Assembly: GCA_963850765.1 (NCBI GenBank)
Contig: CAWKMN010000003.1
Coordinates: forward strand, 806,001 to 870,000
DNA from: CAWKMN01 sp963850765
Lineage (GTDB): Bacteria; Chloroflexota; Anaerolineae; Aggregatilineales; Aggregatilineaceae
Length of the DNA stretch: 64,000 nt
Direction of reading: 5' to 3'
This document shows positions 36,351-46,469 of this stretch, piece by piece. The position numbers and the translations under genes are program-made. Every line of letters begins with the position of its first letter. Within the stretch, counting starts at the first letter, position 1. The notes under the pieces were generated by a model, which worked only from the letters and a program-made list of their open reading frames with translations, did no database searches and was not told where the DNA came from.

Positions 36351-38897
36351 GTTTCGGGCTTGCCAAAGGTGGGCAGCTCAAAATAGAATGTGCTGCCGAC
36401 TCCCGGCTGGCTGGTGACACCGATCCGCCCACCGTGCGACTCGATGATGCGCTTGGAGATCGCCAGCCCCAGGCCCACCCCACCCCGCCGGCGCGATTCC
36501 ACGTTGACCTGATAAAATCGATCGAAGACCCGGGGCAGTTTGTCGGCCGGGATTCCAATGCCGGTGTCCGCGACTTCGACACGCGTGCAGCCTTCGCATG
36601 GGAAAACCCGCACGGTGATCGTGCTGTCCGCCGGGCTGAACTTGAGCGCATTCCCCAGCAGGTTGTTTAACACTTGCTCAATCCGGCCCGCGTCGGCCAT
36701 GACAGGGCCTGCGCTCGTGTCAAAGTCAGCCTTAACGTGGACACCTGCTTCGCCGGCCGGCCGGCTGATGTCCTGCACCACCTGCTGCGCGATGTCGTTG
36801 AGGTTCAGCGGCATCAATTTCAGATCATCCGCCTGTGTCTTTTCGAACGAGAGAATGTCCGTCACCAGCCGGGTGAGGGTTTTTGTTTTGTTGGCGACGA
36901 TTTGCAGGCTGTGGCGCTGCTCCTCGGTGAGTTCACCCATTTCGCCGTCCAGCAGCAGATCCACATAACCCACAACATAGGTCAGCGGCGAGCGCAGCTC
37001 GTGCGAGACTGTGCCAACCAGTTCTTCCTTCAGCCGGTCGGCTTCGGCCAGTTCGTCCACGGCCTGCTGCAGATTGAGCGCGCGCGCCATCAACTCCTGG
37101 TAGAGCCGGGCGTGTTCCAGTGCGGTCGCGGTCGAATTGGCAATCGTATACAGCGTGCGCAGCTGCGCCTCTGTATATGGGACCGTGTCAATTCTGCACA
37201 ACTCGATCACCCCCACGACCTGCCTCCCCACCAGCAGCGGAGCTGATAAGCAGGATGGCAGATTTGCGATTGGCTCGCCGTCGGGCTGCGGGCCTGTCCA
37301 GAGGATCTGATGCGAGGCGGTGTTGAGATTCACCGGCTCCTGGCTCAACGCATTAAACGCACGGCACAGGCGTTTTTCCAGTTCAGCGGCGGCCGTTTCC
37401 GCCACCATGCGCCGGGCCGTGATCAGCAGGTGCGCGGGTTCATTTGCCACGATGATACCCGCCGCGTCAAAGGGCAGCGCCTCTCCCAACTGGCGCAGCA
37501 GGCTGGAGAGGATCGAGCCGGAATCGAGCGTCACGAGCAGATGTGTGATCTCATACAGCGCGCGGGCTTCGCGCTCACGCAGTTCGCTCTGTTCGAGCAG
37601 ATACGCGTTATCGATCACCCCGGCGATCTGGTTGGCGACCGCCAGCAGAATATCGGCGTCAACCTGCTGATAGGCATGCGGCATCAGACGGCTTACGGCC
37701 ATCACCCCGATCGGGCGCTCCCGGCTGAGCAGCGGTACGCCCAGCCACGACCGGACCGATGGTTCCTGCGTCGTTATTGTCCACAGCCGATCGTCGTTCG
37801 TGTCTGCGATCCAGACCGGCTCCTGCTGGTTCACGACGCGGTACAGCAGGGGCGATTCGTCGATCAGCCAGCGCAGTACGGGCGTATCCGGGGAGCCGAA
37901 GCCGATCTGGTGGGCCACCCGGAACGCGTCATTGTCGTACAGTGCCACAAACGCCCCGTCAAAGACGACGAGCTGCCCCAGTTCGCGCAGAATCGTATCC
38001 GACACCTGCTCGACGTGTAACAGGCCGCTTGCCAACCGGGAAATGCGGCTGAGGATTTCGGCCAGCCGCCGCTGACGCCGGCCTTCTTCGAACAACCGGC
38101 TGTTTTCAATCGCCACCGCCAACTGGCCGGCCAGCGCTTCCAGCACGGTTATATCACTCTGATCGAATGCGCCGGTCTGCTGGCTCTGCACGTCGATCAC
38201 ACCCAACACGCGCTCGTGATAAACCAGGGGCACGGTGAGTTCGGATTGGGACGCTTCCAGCCCCTCGCCTGCGTACCACAGTTCATCGTGCTCGGTATCA
38301 TTCGCAAGATGCAGGCGGCCATGCCGCGCCACCCAGGGAACCATCCCCTGACCGTGCAGTGGGATCCGAAAGTGGCCGGGAGCTGCCATTCGCCGGCTGC
38401 GCGACGATTTCATACATCTCGATATGTTCCGGCCCGCTCAGCCCGACTGCCGCGTGGGAATAACCGAACCTGTCGGTCAGCCGATCCGGGATGAGGTTCA
38501 GAATCTCTCCAAGCTCATGAATACCTGCAATTTCGACGCTGACCTGATTCACCAGGCGCATCTGCTCCGCCCGGCGAGCGGCATCCACGTGCATCTGAAG
38601 ATGCTGTTCGAGCAGATGAACTATCGGAAGCTGATCCGCATCCGCTGGGATCAGGTGCAATTGGCCGTCATCCGTGAGTTCGCTGGCACACACCAGCGCG
38701 TTGGAATGATCCACGAGGGTCGGATTCTGCGTCAGAATCAGATCAAAACGATCCCAATCCACGGAATCTTCTTCTGCTGCGATTTGTTCGACATGAGCCG
38801 GGGGATCAAGCTGGGCCAGACGTGCCTGTAACCAATCCCCGCCGGGCACGTCGCCTATAATCAGTATACGCAGTGAGTTGGTTAAGGCTGTTGACAT
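36347..38897 (-). CDS. Multi-GAF sensor histidine kinase, one frameshift
   Basis: The protein is about 850 residues. The N-terminal ~100 residues (LRILIIGDVPGGDWLQARLA, DRFDLILTQNP) look like a receiver fold without a clear phospho-Asp. Three GAF-like sensor domains follow, with no membrane helices. The frame shifts near 38385 in the first GAF domain. About 230 residues from the end is the HisKA box (LVGTVSHELRSPLTYVVGYV), then N box (VLNNLLGNALKFSPADS), G1 (ADTGIGIPADKLPRVFDRFY) and G2 (GGVGLGLAISKRIIESHGG). It is a soluble hybrid-like kinase, likely sensing a small ligand or redox state. No response regulator is adjacent. The chosen start is ATG 38897; a -10-like TATAAT lies at 38935-38940 on this strand. 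Confidence 0.88.
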
Positions 38898-38956
38898 ATT
38901 TTCTAAACCGAGCGTAAAAGATGTCTTGTGGGGAATTATACGTAAAACAGCCCGCA

Positions 38957-38991
38957 AATAAAAGCGCGTGCTCCTTTGGGAAACACGCGCT
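38957..38991 (-). terminator. Intrinsic terminator after the radical SAM gene
   Basis: On the minus strand AGCGCGTG, 13-nt loop, CACGCGCT is followed by TTTATTTG. The stem has eight perfect pairs and lies nine bases past the stop at 39000. Confidence 0.85.
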
Positions 38992-38999
38992 GTGAGTCA

Positions 39000-40931
39000 C
39001 TAGACCAACCGCAGCTCAATCACCTCGGCCGGTTTTTTGTTCCGCAGATGTTTCGGCACGACGGGCGGGCACTCCCAGGCATCGGCCGGCGTCTCCATGC
39101 GCAGCGGCGCGAACTTGGGCAGAATGCCGCACGCAAAACACCCGTCGCGGCAGTCGTGGCGGGTCTCGCCCTGCTGCGACATCAGGTAATCTTCAATCAG
39201 GAACTTCTTTTTCACTGCCACGTCGATATGATCCCACGGAAAGACCTCGTCGATTGAGCGCGGGCGATGGGTGTAAAAGTCCATCTCCAGCCCTGCCTCG
39301 GCAAAGGCCTGCTGCCATGCGGCGTGATCGTAGTGCTCCTGCCACGCGTCGAATTTCGTGCCGAGTTCCCATGCCCGCTGGATCACAGCCCCCAGGCGGC
39401 GGTCGCCCCGGCTCAAGAACGCTTCGAGCAGCGTTTCGTCCGGCTGGTTCCATTTCAGGCTCAACCCCGACACGCGCGTTCCGCTTTTGAGCAGATCCTG
39501 TTTGGCGCGGATCTGTTCGGCCGTGTCGACCGACACCCACTGGAACGGCGTGTGCGGCTTGGGGACAAACGTGCTGACGCCGATATTGACCTTCGCCTTG
39601 TTGCCATGGATTTTGCGTCCCTCGGCCAGCACGGCTTTCGCCAGATCGATAATCGCCTGCACATCCTCAAGCGTCTCGCTGGGATGCCCGATCATGAAGT
39701 AGAGCTTGATCGTCACCCAGCCGCGCCGGTAGACCTCACGCGCGGTCGTGATAAGCTGGTCGTCCGGCACCGACTTATTGATGATGTCGCGCATCTTTTC
39801 GGTGGCGGCTTCGGGCGCAAAGGTGAACCCGCTGCGCCGCGTGTCCTTGAGCGCATCCATCAGGTCCACGCTCACGGTTTCGATGCGCAGGCTGGGCAGG
39901 CTAACGCCCAGATTGTCCCCGGCGAAGCGCACACCGATTGCCTTGACCAGATCCTTGACCTGGGTATAGTCCGACGACGACAGGCTGAGCAGCCCCAGTT
40001 CCTCGAACCCGGTGCTCCGCATGATCGTCTCGGCCGCGGCGACCACTTCATCGACCGAGCGCTCGCGCACCGGGCGCGTGACCATCCCGGCGTGGCAGAA
40101 GCGGCAGCCGCGCGTGCAGCCGCGCATGATCTCGATCGGCGCGCGGTTATGCACGGTATCCACGTGCGGCACCAGAAAGCGGGTAAACGGCGGCGGCAGC
40201 ACCGGCACGATACGCTTACGCACGGTTGGCGGCACGCCCGGCGTATTCACCGAGACGCGGGCAATCGTGCCATCGGGATGATAGCCCACGTCGTAGAAGC
40301 GCGGCACGTAGACCCCTTCGATCTGCGCCAGCGCCCGAAGCTGCTCGTCCCGCGAACAGCCGCGCATCTGCTGGAGCGTGCGCGCGACGTCCAGAATCAC
40401 ATCCTCGCCTTCCCCGATCGCAAACGCATCGATGAAGTCTGCCATTGGCTCCGGGTTGTAAGTCGCGTGCCCACCGGCCAGAACGAGCGGGTAGGTGTTG
40501 TCCCGATCCAGCGAGCGGACCGGCATCCCGGCGAGGTCGAGCAGATTGAGCGTGTTGGTATAAAGCTGCTCATACGGCAGGGTGATCGCCAGCAGATCAA
40601 AATCGCGTACCGGGTGTTTGCTTTCGAGACCATACAGCGGGATTCCCTCCCGGCGCATGACGGCTTCCATATCCGTCCACGGGCTGAACACCCGGTCGGC
40701 AAACATATCCGGCTGATCGTTAATCACGCCGTACAGAATCATCCAGCCCAGGTTGGACATCCCCAGGTCGTAAATATCCGGGAACGCAAAGACCACCCGG
40801 CCGTTCATCGCTTCCCAGTCTTTGACCACGCTGTTGAACTCACCGCCGACATAACGCCCCGGCTTCTGGACGGTCAGCAGCATGCGGTCCAGCGTCCGTT
40901 CGATCTGCTCAGGCAGGTTATCACGATGCAT
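39000..40931 (-). CDS. TIGR03960-family radical SAM protein
   Basis: The 643-residue protein has an N-terminal B12-binding-like/LpxB-like region (VVFAFPDIYDLGMSNLGWMI, LVLAGGHATYNPEPMADFID, AFAIGEGEDVI). The radical SAM core carries IEIMRGCTRGCRFCHAGMVT, with the CxxxCxxC cluster ligands. SGFTFAPEAATEKMRDIINK and FMIGHPSETLEDV follow. The C-terminus has HDCRDGCFACGI, a possible second metal site. This fits TIGR03960, whose reaction is not established. In many genomes it is next to a TIGR03936 partner and ribosomal genes, which are not seen here. Start ATG 40931 with AAAGG upstream (TTG at 40937 is an alternative). Confidence 0.9.
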   Translation of the reverse strand: MHRDNLPEQIERTLDRMLLTVQKPGRYVGGEFNSVVKDWEAMNGRVVFAFPDIYDLGMSNLGWMILYGVINDQPDMFADRVFSPWTDMEAVMRREGIPLYGLESKHPVRDFDLLAITLPYEQLYTNTLNLLDLAGMPVRSLDRDNTYPLVLAGGHATYNPEPMADFIDAFAIGEGEDVILDVARTLQQMRGCSRDEQLRALAQIEGVYVPRFYDVGYHPDGTIARVSVNTPGVPPTVRKRIVPVLPPPFTRFLVPHVDTVHNRAPIEIMRGCTRGCRFCHAGMVTRPVRERSVDEVVAAAETIMRSTGFEELGLLSLSSSDYTQVKDLVKAIGVRFAGDNLGVSLPSLRIETVSVDLMDALKDTRRSGFTFAPEAATEKMRDIINKSVPDDQLITTAREVYRRGWVTIKLYFMIGHPSETLEDVQAIIDLAKAVLAEGRKIHGNKAKVNIGVSTFVPKPHTPFQWVSVDTAEQIRAKQDLLKSGTRVSGLSLKWNQPDETLLEAFLSRGDRRLGAVIQRAWELGTKFDAWQEHYDHAAWQQAFAEAGLEMDFYTHRPRSIDEVFPWDHIDVAVKKKFLIEDYLMSQQGETRHDCRDGCFACGILPKFAPLRMETPADAWECPPVVPKHLRNKKPAEVIELRLV

Positions 40932-40970
40932 CGTCAATGGCCTTTCGAATAACTTTAATGTCGGCCTAGC

Positions 40971-41528
40971 TTATTGCATTTTCGAAGCCGGGTCAAGAAC
41001 AAATTCCGGCGGAACATTGTCCGCCAGCCAGACGTCCTCGTTGCCGGGATAAAACTGCACGCCGGCCCGGTGCGCCTCGCCAGCGCGGATCTCCAGGATT
41101 ACCGGGGTTGGGGCATGCCGCGCGCCGACCTTCGCCGCCGTCGCCCGATCCGCCGTAAGGTGAACATACTGCCGGTTCATCGCCTTCAGCCCTTCGCGCA
41201 GAATGATCTCGGCCGTTCGCGGAGCAGTACCGTGATACAACACGGCGGGCGGTTCCGCCGGCTCCTTCTGGATCCTGACTGGGAACGAGTGACCGTAATA
41301 CGCGCGAATTTTGCCGTCGTGGATTTCGTACCGTTTTTTCTCGGACTGGGCGGTCATCGCATGCAGATCGTCTTCGGACAGGCCGCGCCACTCGCGGCGG
41401 CGGGGACGCAGTGCCGCCAGCAGCGCCTCAACCGGCGTCCAGCCTTCGTCGTCCAAATCCAGGCCGTATGCCGCCGGGTCATGCCGCAATGCGCGCGCAA
41501 CCGTTTTGCTCAGCCGCCTGATGTCCAT
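40971..41528 (-). CDS. kptA: RNA 2'-phosphotransferase (Tpt1/KptA)
   Basis: The 185-residue protein starts at ATG 41528 behind GGAGGAAGG. It has RLSKTVARALRHDPAAYGLD, LDDEGWTPVEALL, KIRAYYGHSF, AVLYHGTAPRTAEIIL and QYVHLTADRATAAKVG, which carry the Arg-His-Arg-Arg catalytic set of the Tpt1 family. Tpt1 transfers an internal 2'-phosphate from RNA to NAD+. In eukaryotes this finishes tRNA splicing; the bacterial substrate is not known. It lies between a radical SAM protein and tRNA-Phe, and is transcribed towards the former. Confidence 0.92.
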   Translation of the reverse strand: MDIRRLSKTVARALRHDPAAYGLDLDDEGWTPVEALLAALRPRRREWRGLSEDDLHAMTAQSEKKRYEIHDGKIRAYYGHSFPVRIQKEPAEPPAVLYHGTAPRTAEIILREGLKAMNRQYVHLTADRATAAKVGARHAPTPVILEIRAGEAHRAGVQFYPGNEDVWLADNVPPEFVLDPASKMQ

Positions 41529-41605
41529 GTCGCCTTCCTCCACAACGCCGGCCCATAAGGCATTGTACGCGGGTTCGAGCGGTTTGGTAAGCCCGAAAAC
41601 CGCCG

Positions 41606-41634
41606 TTGACATGAGGCTCAAAACACGTTACAAT
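41606..41634 (+). promoter_or_regulatory. Near-consensus sigma-70 promoter of tRNA-Phe
   Basis: TTGACA (41606-41611), exactly 17 nt, TACAAT (41629-41634). The tRNA begins 13 nt after the -10. This is the clearest promoter in the window. Confidence 0.9.
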
Positions 41635-41646
41635 AACCCCACGTTG

Positions 41647-41719
41647 GCCGAGGTAGCTCAGTTGGTAGAGCACTTGACTGAAAATCAAGGGGTCACCAGT
41701 TCAAGTCTGGTCCTCGGCA
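41647..41719 (+). tRNA. tRNA-Phe (GAA)
   Basis: The 73-nt gene folds as a full cloverleaf. The acceptor stem is GCCGAGG/CCTCGGC. The D arm contains AGCTCAGTTGGTAGAGC. The anticodon stem is CTTGA/TCAAG with loop CTGAAAA, giving anticodon GAA at 41680-41682. The T arm is CCAGTTCAAGTCTGG. The discriminator base is A, and CCA is not encoded. It is solitary, with its own promoter and terminator. Confidence 0.97.
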
Positions 41720-41732
41720 CAACCTCAAAACA

Positions 41733-41760
41733 CCGCCCCGCCCGGCGGCGTTTTGTTTTT
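41733..41760 (+). terminator. Intrinsic terminator after tRNA-Phe
   Basis: CCGCC, loop CCGCCC, GGCGG, then CGTTTTGTTTTTT. It starts 14 nt past the tRNA end. Confidence 0.85.
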
Positions 41761-41906
41761 TGGATGGCCTATGCGTCGGCAGGCAATCCGTTCAGGGGAA
41801 AACCGAAGATTGTCTCCACCAGGGTTATGTTTGATCGGCACGCGCGGAGTATCCGTTCCAGGCTCGTTTGCCTCTCGCGATGGTCCATCGCGTCTATGGG
41901 TGAAAC

Positions 41907-42935
41907 ATGATGACACATCAGGATATGGGCTTTCGCCGGCTTTCCAGCCAGCGGATTGCCGGAGAGAAGCTGGAAAACCCGGAAGACGTGGTGAAATGGA
42001 TGGGCGCTCTCCAGGCCCAGGATTATATGCAGGCCGTGTGGGCGATCGGCGCGCGCACCGCGTCCGCGACGCTGGCCGATGTGGAACAGGCGATTGAGGA
42101 TGGCAAAATCATACGCACGTGGCCCATGCGCGGGACGATCCATTTTGTCCCGCCGCAGGATGCCCGCTGGATGCTCAACCTATCGGCGTCGCGGAGGCTG
42201 GCCGCGGATGGCCGGCGGATGGCGCAGCTTGAACTCACGCCAGAGGTCTTTGCACGCTGTCAGGATTTGTTTGTCGAGGCGTTGAGCGGACGCCGGCGGT
42301 TATCTCGGCCGGAGATGATGAGTTTGTTGGAGGACAAGGGCATCCGCACGGGTGGGCAGCGCGGCTATCATATCCTGTGGGTGATCGCGCAGCGCGGTGT
42401 GATCTGCCTGGGACCGATGCAGGGCAAGCAGCAGACGTTTGTGCTGCTGGACGACTGGGTCCCCGATGCGCGCGATCTGTCGCGTGAGGAAGCGTTGGCC
42501 GAACTGGCCCGGCGCTATTTTGCCAGCCACGGACCGGCTACCGTACAGGATCTGGCATGGTGGGCGGGGATCACCGTTACCGACGCGCGGGTGGGTCTTG
42601 AGGCTGCCAGGCCGGATCTGACCTCGGAGACGATCGACGGCAAGGAATACTGGATGAAAGAGGACGCGCCCCCACGGGGCGGCGTGGACGGGTCCGCCGT
42701 CTATCTGCTGCCCGGCTTTGACGAATACCTGCTCGGCTATAAGGATCGCAGCGCCGTGCTTGCCGACGCTGATGCACCGAAAATCGTCCCAGGGAATAAT
42801 GGCATTTTTCTGCCGATGATCGTCGTGGCGGGTCAGGTCGTCGGCACATGGAAGCGGCGGATCAAGAAGAAAGCGGTTGAGATCACGCTGCTGCCTTTCC
42901 AACCGCTCGACCATCTGGAAGACGCGGCTGATTGA
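41907..42935 (+). CDS. Winged-helix DNA-binding domain protein (HTH_42/YcaQ-like family)
   Basis: The 342-residue protein begins MMTHQDMGFRRLSSQRIAGE. It has GALQAQDYMQAVWAIGARTA (the conserved LQAQ segment), RTWPMRGTIHFVPPQDARW, GQRGYHILWVIAQRGVICLG, FASHGPATVQDLAWWAGIT and LLPGFDEYLLGYKDRS. These match the HTH_42 family of three tandem winged helices, which includes DNA-glycosylase relatives such as YcaQ/AlkX. Catalytic residues of the glycosylase branch cannot be confirmed by eye, so function is left as DNA binding or repair. Start at 41907 or the next ATG codon. Confidence 0.82.
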   Translation: MMTHQDMGFRRLSSQRIAGEKLENPEDVVKWMGALQAQDYMQAVWAIGARTASATLADVEQAIEDGKIIRTWPMRGTIHFVPPQDARWMLNLSASRRLAADGRRMAQLELTPEVFARCQDLFVEALSGRRRLSRPEMMSLLEDKGIRTGGQRGYHILWVIAQRGVICLGPMQGKQQTFVLLDDWVPDARDLSREEALAELARRYFASHGPATVQDLAWWAGITVTDARVGLEAARPDLTSETIDGKEYWMKEDAPPRGGVDGSAVYLLPGFDEYLLGYKDRSAVLADADAPKIVPGNNGIFLPMIVVAGQVVGTWKRRIKKKAVEITLLPFQPLDHLEDAAD

Positions 42936-43020
42936 CAGCCGCCCAGTCGTATGCTGACTTTGTTGGATTACCGTTATTGATCAAGCCACATGAGCCCAGC
43001 GGATTAGTGCGGTTTCCCCG

Positions 43021-43052
43021 CAAAAAAACATGCGCGGAGGGTTCTCCGCGCA
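43021..43052 (-). terminator. Intrinsic terminator after the ABC importer operon
   Basis: On the minus strand TGCGCGGAG, loop AACC, CTCCGCGCA, then TGTTTTTTTG: a perfect 9-bp stem and a seven-U run. It ends the transcript that reads 46150 to 43114. The remaining gap 42936-43020 shows nothing else. Confidence 0.9.
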
Positions 43053-43113
43053 CGCTTTGTTCCGATCTCAGCGCCGGCCCAGCAACAGGATCAGCGCTTA
43101 TTTGATCCTCGGG

Positions 43114-44108
43114 TTAGCGGACACCCTGCTCGATCAGCGGGACGATCGCGCCGATGTTCTCGGGGGTCACCACACCAACGCCCGTGTTGACCACGAGGCC
43201 GGGGATCATCAGGTTCTTGGTCAGCCAGATCTGCTGCACGGGGATGTAACCCTTGCAGGTACAGCACCTGGTCGAAGGTCGCGCTGATGTAGCCTTCCTG
43301 GATACCAGCCACCGTCGCGGGCGACAGGTCGATACCGCCGACGATGATGTCACCCGGGGCATACCCGGATTCCTTGAGCACATTCACGAGCGCCGCCGTG
43401 ATATTGCCGTGCTGCGTGCCGATCGCCTTCAGATCGGGATGCGCCTCAAGATAGGCGGTCAGGATCGGGGTCGCCAGCGAGACGTCCGAGTTGACTTCCT
43501 GGGAAACATCGAGCTGCTCGACCACCACACCGGCCTCTTCCAGCGCGTCCTTGATGCCCTGCGGGCTGCGGGCGCGCAGTTCCTCGTGCCAGATGTCATA
43601 GACCAGCGCCTTGTCGCCGGCCTGCAAGCCGGCGGCGACCATCGCCTTGCCGGTCAGATAGCCGCCGGTCCACAGGTCGGCACCGGCATACCCGAAGCCC
43701 TGAGCCTGATACTTGGCCTGCAGGGTGGGCAGCGAGTTGTTGCCGCTGGTGACGATGATGCCACGGGAAATCGCCTCATCCACCAGGGGCGTGAACGCAT
43801 CTTCGCCGGGGTGTCCCATGATGACGATGCCATCCGGCTCGGCCGCCATGCGCCTCGTTGAACTGGTCGATCATCGTCTGCTGGTCCCAGCTTGAATACT
43901 GCTCGTGCAGCTCAATGCCCAGCGCTTCCGCCGCGGCGCTGGCGCCGTTGGTACGGGCCAGCGTCGTGCCGTCACCCTGCGTGCCGCCCATCTGCATGTA
44001 GACGACAAGCTTATCATCCTGTGCAGTCGCCTGCCGGGCCATGGGTGAAGCTCCCAGGGCCACCGCGACGACGAACAAAACAACCACAAAAATATAGGCG
44101 CGCTTCAT
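43114..44108 (-). CDS. Sugar-type ABC transporter substrate-binding protein, two frameshifts
   Basis: The merged length is ~330 residues. An N-terminal signal peptide (MKRAYIFVVVLFVVAVALGA, cleavage near ATAQ) is followed by KLVVYMQMGGTQGD, ASAAAEALGIELHEQYSSWD, PDGIVIMGHPGEDA, AISRGIIVTSGNNS and YAGADLWTGGYLTGKAMVAAG. This is the periplasmic-binding-protein-like type I fold (RbsB family). After frameshifts near 43850 and 43250 it ends NLMIPGLVVNTGVGVVTPENIG and LIEQGVR. It is exported and captures a small sugar or sugar-like ligand for the permease and ATPase upstream. The start has AAGGGAG before ATG 44108. It is the last gene of the importer operon. Confidence 0.85.
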
Positions 44109-44236
44109 GGTTTATACTCCCTTAGCTCGTAAAGCGAATGAGAAGGATCTGATCGTACAAACACTCTTACACCAACGCTCGATAGCTCACCCCCTTTCAG
44201 TTTGGTCAGATATCTGATCGATCCTGCACGATGAGA

Positions 44237-45364
44237 TTATTTCGCATGGTCCGATGGGAGTGCTTCGCCGCTGGCCGTGGCCGGGCGCGTAATCACGCCC
44301 CAGTGACGGAACCGTTCGGCGAGCACGCCGAACTGGCCCTGCACCATCAAGGTGTTGATGCACGATGGAGCGGCCCATCACAAGACCCTGCACCAACTGC
44401 GTCCAGAAGCCGCTGACCCCGGTGGCGACAACGCCGGCTTCCAGCGAGCCGATAACATACGACCCGAAGAACGTGCCGACGATGACCCCCACACCGCCTG
44501 CCATCGATGTGCCGCCGATAAAGACCGCCGCCATCACCGGCAGGAGCATGCCCTGCCCCTGGGTGGGATAAAACACGCCCATTTCCATCGTGAGGATGAC
44601 GCCTGCAAACGCGGCGATCGCGCCCATCAGCGTGAACACCTGGATGCGCGTCACCTCGACATTGACGCCCATAACCCGGGCGACATTCGCATTGTCGCCA
44701 ATGAACATGACCGATTCGCCGAACTTGTGACGGTTCAGGATGAACCACATCACGATGGTGAGCGCCAAGCGCCCACAGCGCCTGAGTCGGTATGCCGATT
44801 TGGCCCCTGCTACCCTCCGGGGTCGGAATAACGCCATAGATGCGTCCGGTGAGCACCTCATGAACCGGTGTTCTCCGCGATCGTCGTCAGCGCCGCTTGC
44901 AGGCCGCCGGAGAGCAGCACGGTCACGCCGTACCAGAAAAATTGCGCGGCCAGTGTCGCCATGATCGCCGGCACACCGATTCGCGCGACGATCAACCCAT
45001 TAATGTAGCCACAGAATGCACCGGCGAGCAGAGCCGCGCCGAGGCGCAACCAGCGTCGCCACCGTCGCGTTCATACTCCTGGCCGAGCTCGCGGAAGCAC
45101 CAGGTAAACACATACCCAGAAAACGCGACCACGGCCGGGAAAGCTCAGGTCGATCTCGCCTGCCGTGATGACGAAGGTCAGGCCCAGGCCGAGGATCAGC
45201 GGCGGGGCAACCGTCTGCAGGAACGACATGTAGATGCGCGGTTTCAGGAAGACATCGGGAGCGGTGATGATAAAGGCGACGATAGAGCAGCACCAGCACG
45301 ATCGCAATGGGCAGCCCTTCGAGCTTGCCCAGAAACCGAAAGGGAAGAACGTAAGCTGTTTCAT
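44237..45364 (-). pseudogene. Sugar ABC transporter permease (RbsC family), heavily frameshifted
   Basis: Pieces in different frames join to a ~370-residue polytopic protein. They include VAPPLILGLGLTFVITAGEI with DLSFPG (the conserved ITAGEIDLS motif), GAFCGYINGLIVARIGVPAI, MATLAAQFFWYGVTVLLSGG, FILNRHKFGESVMFIGDNAN and MAAVFIGGTSMAGGVGVIVG. The end reads GQFGVLAERFRHWGVITRPA to DHAK at 44237. The frame changes at least five times between 45290 and 44330. The conserved core suggests a working permease damaged by assembly errors. It overlaps the ATPase stop by 4 nt. Confidence 0.78.
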
Positions 45365-46150
45365 GATTCTCTTTTATCTTTCAGGCCATGAGCGTATTCG
45401 AGCAGGAATTCATCCAGTTCTTTGAGCGACATGTTCTGCTTGTCGATACTCGCTACAAGTTCGCCGCGATCCAGGACCACGAAGCGGTCGGCGACCTCAT
45501 ACACATCCTGAATGGCGTGGGTGATATAAATGCAGGCCTTGCCGCCTTCTTTGATCTTGTGCACGAAGTTGAGCACTTTGCGCACTTCCTTGAGCGAGAG
45601 CGCGACGGTCGGCTCGTCCAGGATGATAATCTCCGCCTCGAAGTGCATCGCCCGCCCGATCGCCACACCCTGGCGCTCGCCGCCGGAGAGTTTGCTCACC
45701 TTACTATCGACCGTGATGCCTCTGCCACGGAACCCGATCGTGCGCAGCATGATCTCTTGGGCGATTTCTTTTTCCTTCTTGACGTTAATGAACCCCAGCG
45801 GACCGGTGATCTGCCGTCCGATGAAGAAATTGCGCCAGAGCGCCTGCTTGTCACCCAGCGACTTATCCTGATAGACCGTCTCGATGCCGTATTCGTGCGC
45901 CCGCTGCACGCTGTAGGTGCGGAGATCGACCTTGCGGCCGCCGACATACAAGATCGCCGCTGGTGGGCTTGTGGACGCCCGTGAGGATCTTCACCAGCGT
46001 GGACTTGCCGGCACCATTGTCACCGATCAGGCCGATAATCTCGTTGCGACCCACGGCAAGATTGATATTGCGGAGAGCGTGGACGAGGCCGAAATATTTT
46101 TCGATATTGACTAACTGTAAGGCATAGGGATGGTCAGAATTTCCAGACAC
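45361..46150 (-). CDS. Sugar ABC transporter ATP-binding protein, one frameshift
   Basis: This is a single ABC domain of ~262 residues. LQLVNIEKYFGLVHALRNIN leads to Walker A (GLIGDNGAGKSTLVKILTGV). The frame shifts near 45955. Then come the Q-loop region (GIETVYQDKSLGDKQALWRN), signature LSGGERQGVAIGRAM, Walker B IIILDEPTVAL and switch YITHAIQDVYEVADR. It resembles FrcA/half-RbsA ATPases of ribose/fructose-type importers, and would work as a dimer under the RbsC-like permease. The GTG at 46150 is chosen; AGGAAAGG precedes it by ~12 nt. An open extension to 46246 runs through a palindromic operator-like site and is not supported. Confidence 0.83.
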
Positions 46151-46234
46151 AATAATCTTAATCCTTTCCTCTACTTCAATCGGTGCCGGAAAGTATGCGT
46201 TTAGTTGGGAGATTCGTTTGGGAAGAGCGGCATT

Positions 46235-46246
46235 GTGAACGTTCAC
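46235..46246. promoter_or_regulatory. 12-bp palindrome, LacI-family-like operator upstream of the ABC importer
   Basis: GTGAACGTTCAC is a perfect palindrome centred on CG, the form used by LacI/GalR-family repressors of sugar operons. It lies ~85 nt before the ATPase start. No LacI-type regulator gene is in the window. Confidence 0.5.
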
Positions 46247-46469
46247 TCAACCGGAGTGCATCGCGCTTTCAACGACATAATGATAGTCCAGATGGCGAAG
46301 CAGGGCAAATGATCAATATCCCTTCTTTCCCATAGGCAGGTCGTATTTGATCTGCTACAATAGCGGCTATGGTTTACTTTCTGCACCAAACGGTTTTATC
46401 TCTGGCACTGATGATCTCTGGTTCAGGCGCACCTTAGACAGATGCGCCCCGTGACCATGTAATACGTAT

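Noticed and set aside
38891..38896. TTGACA as a plus-strand promoter -35
   Set aside because: No gene follows on the plus strand, and it overlaps the histidine kinase start codon.
39267..40952. 561-residue open frame antisense to the radical SAM gene
   Set aside because: It is a shadow of high-GC third positions. The minus-strand gene has the CxxxCxxC motif and a ribosome site.
45361..46246. ABC ATPase starting at 46246
   Set aside because: The extension crosses a palindromic operator-like site, lacks a ribosome site and is not part of the conserved domain.
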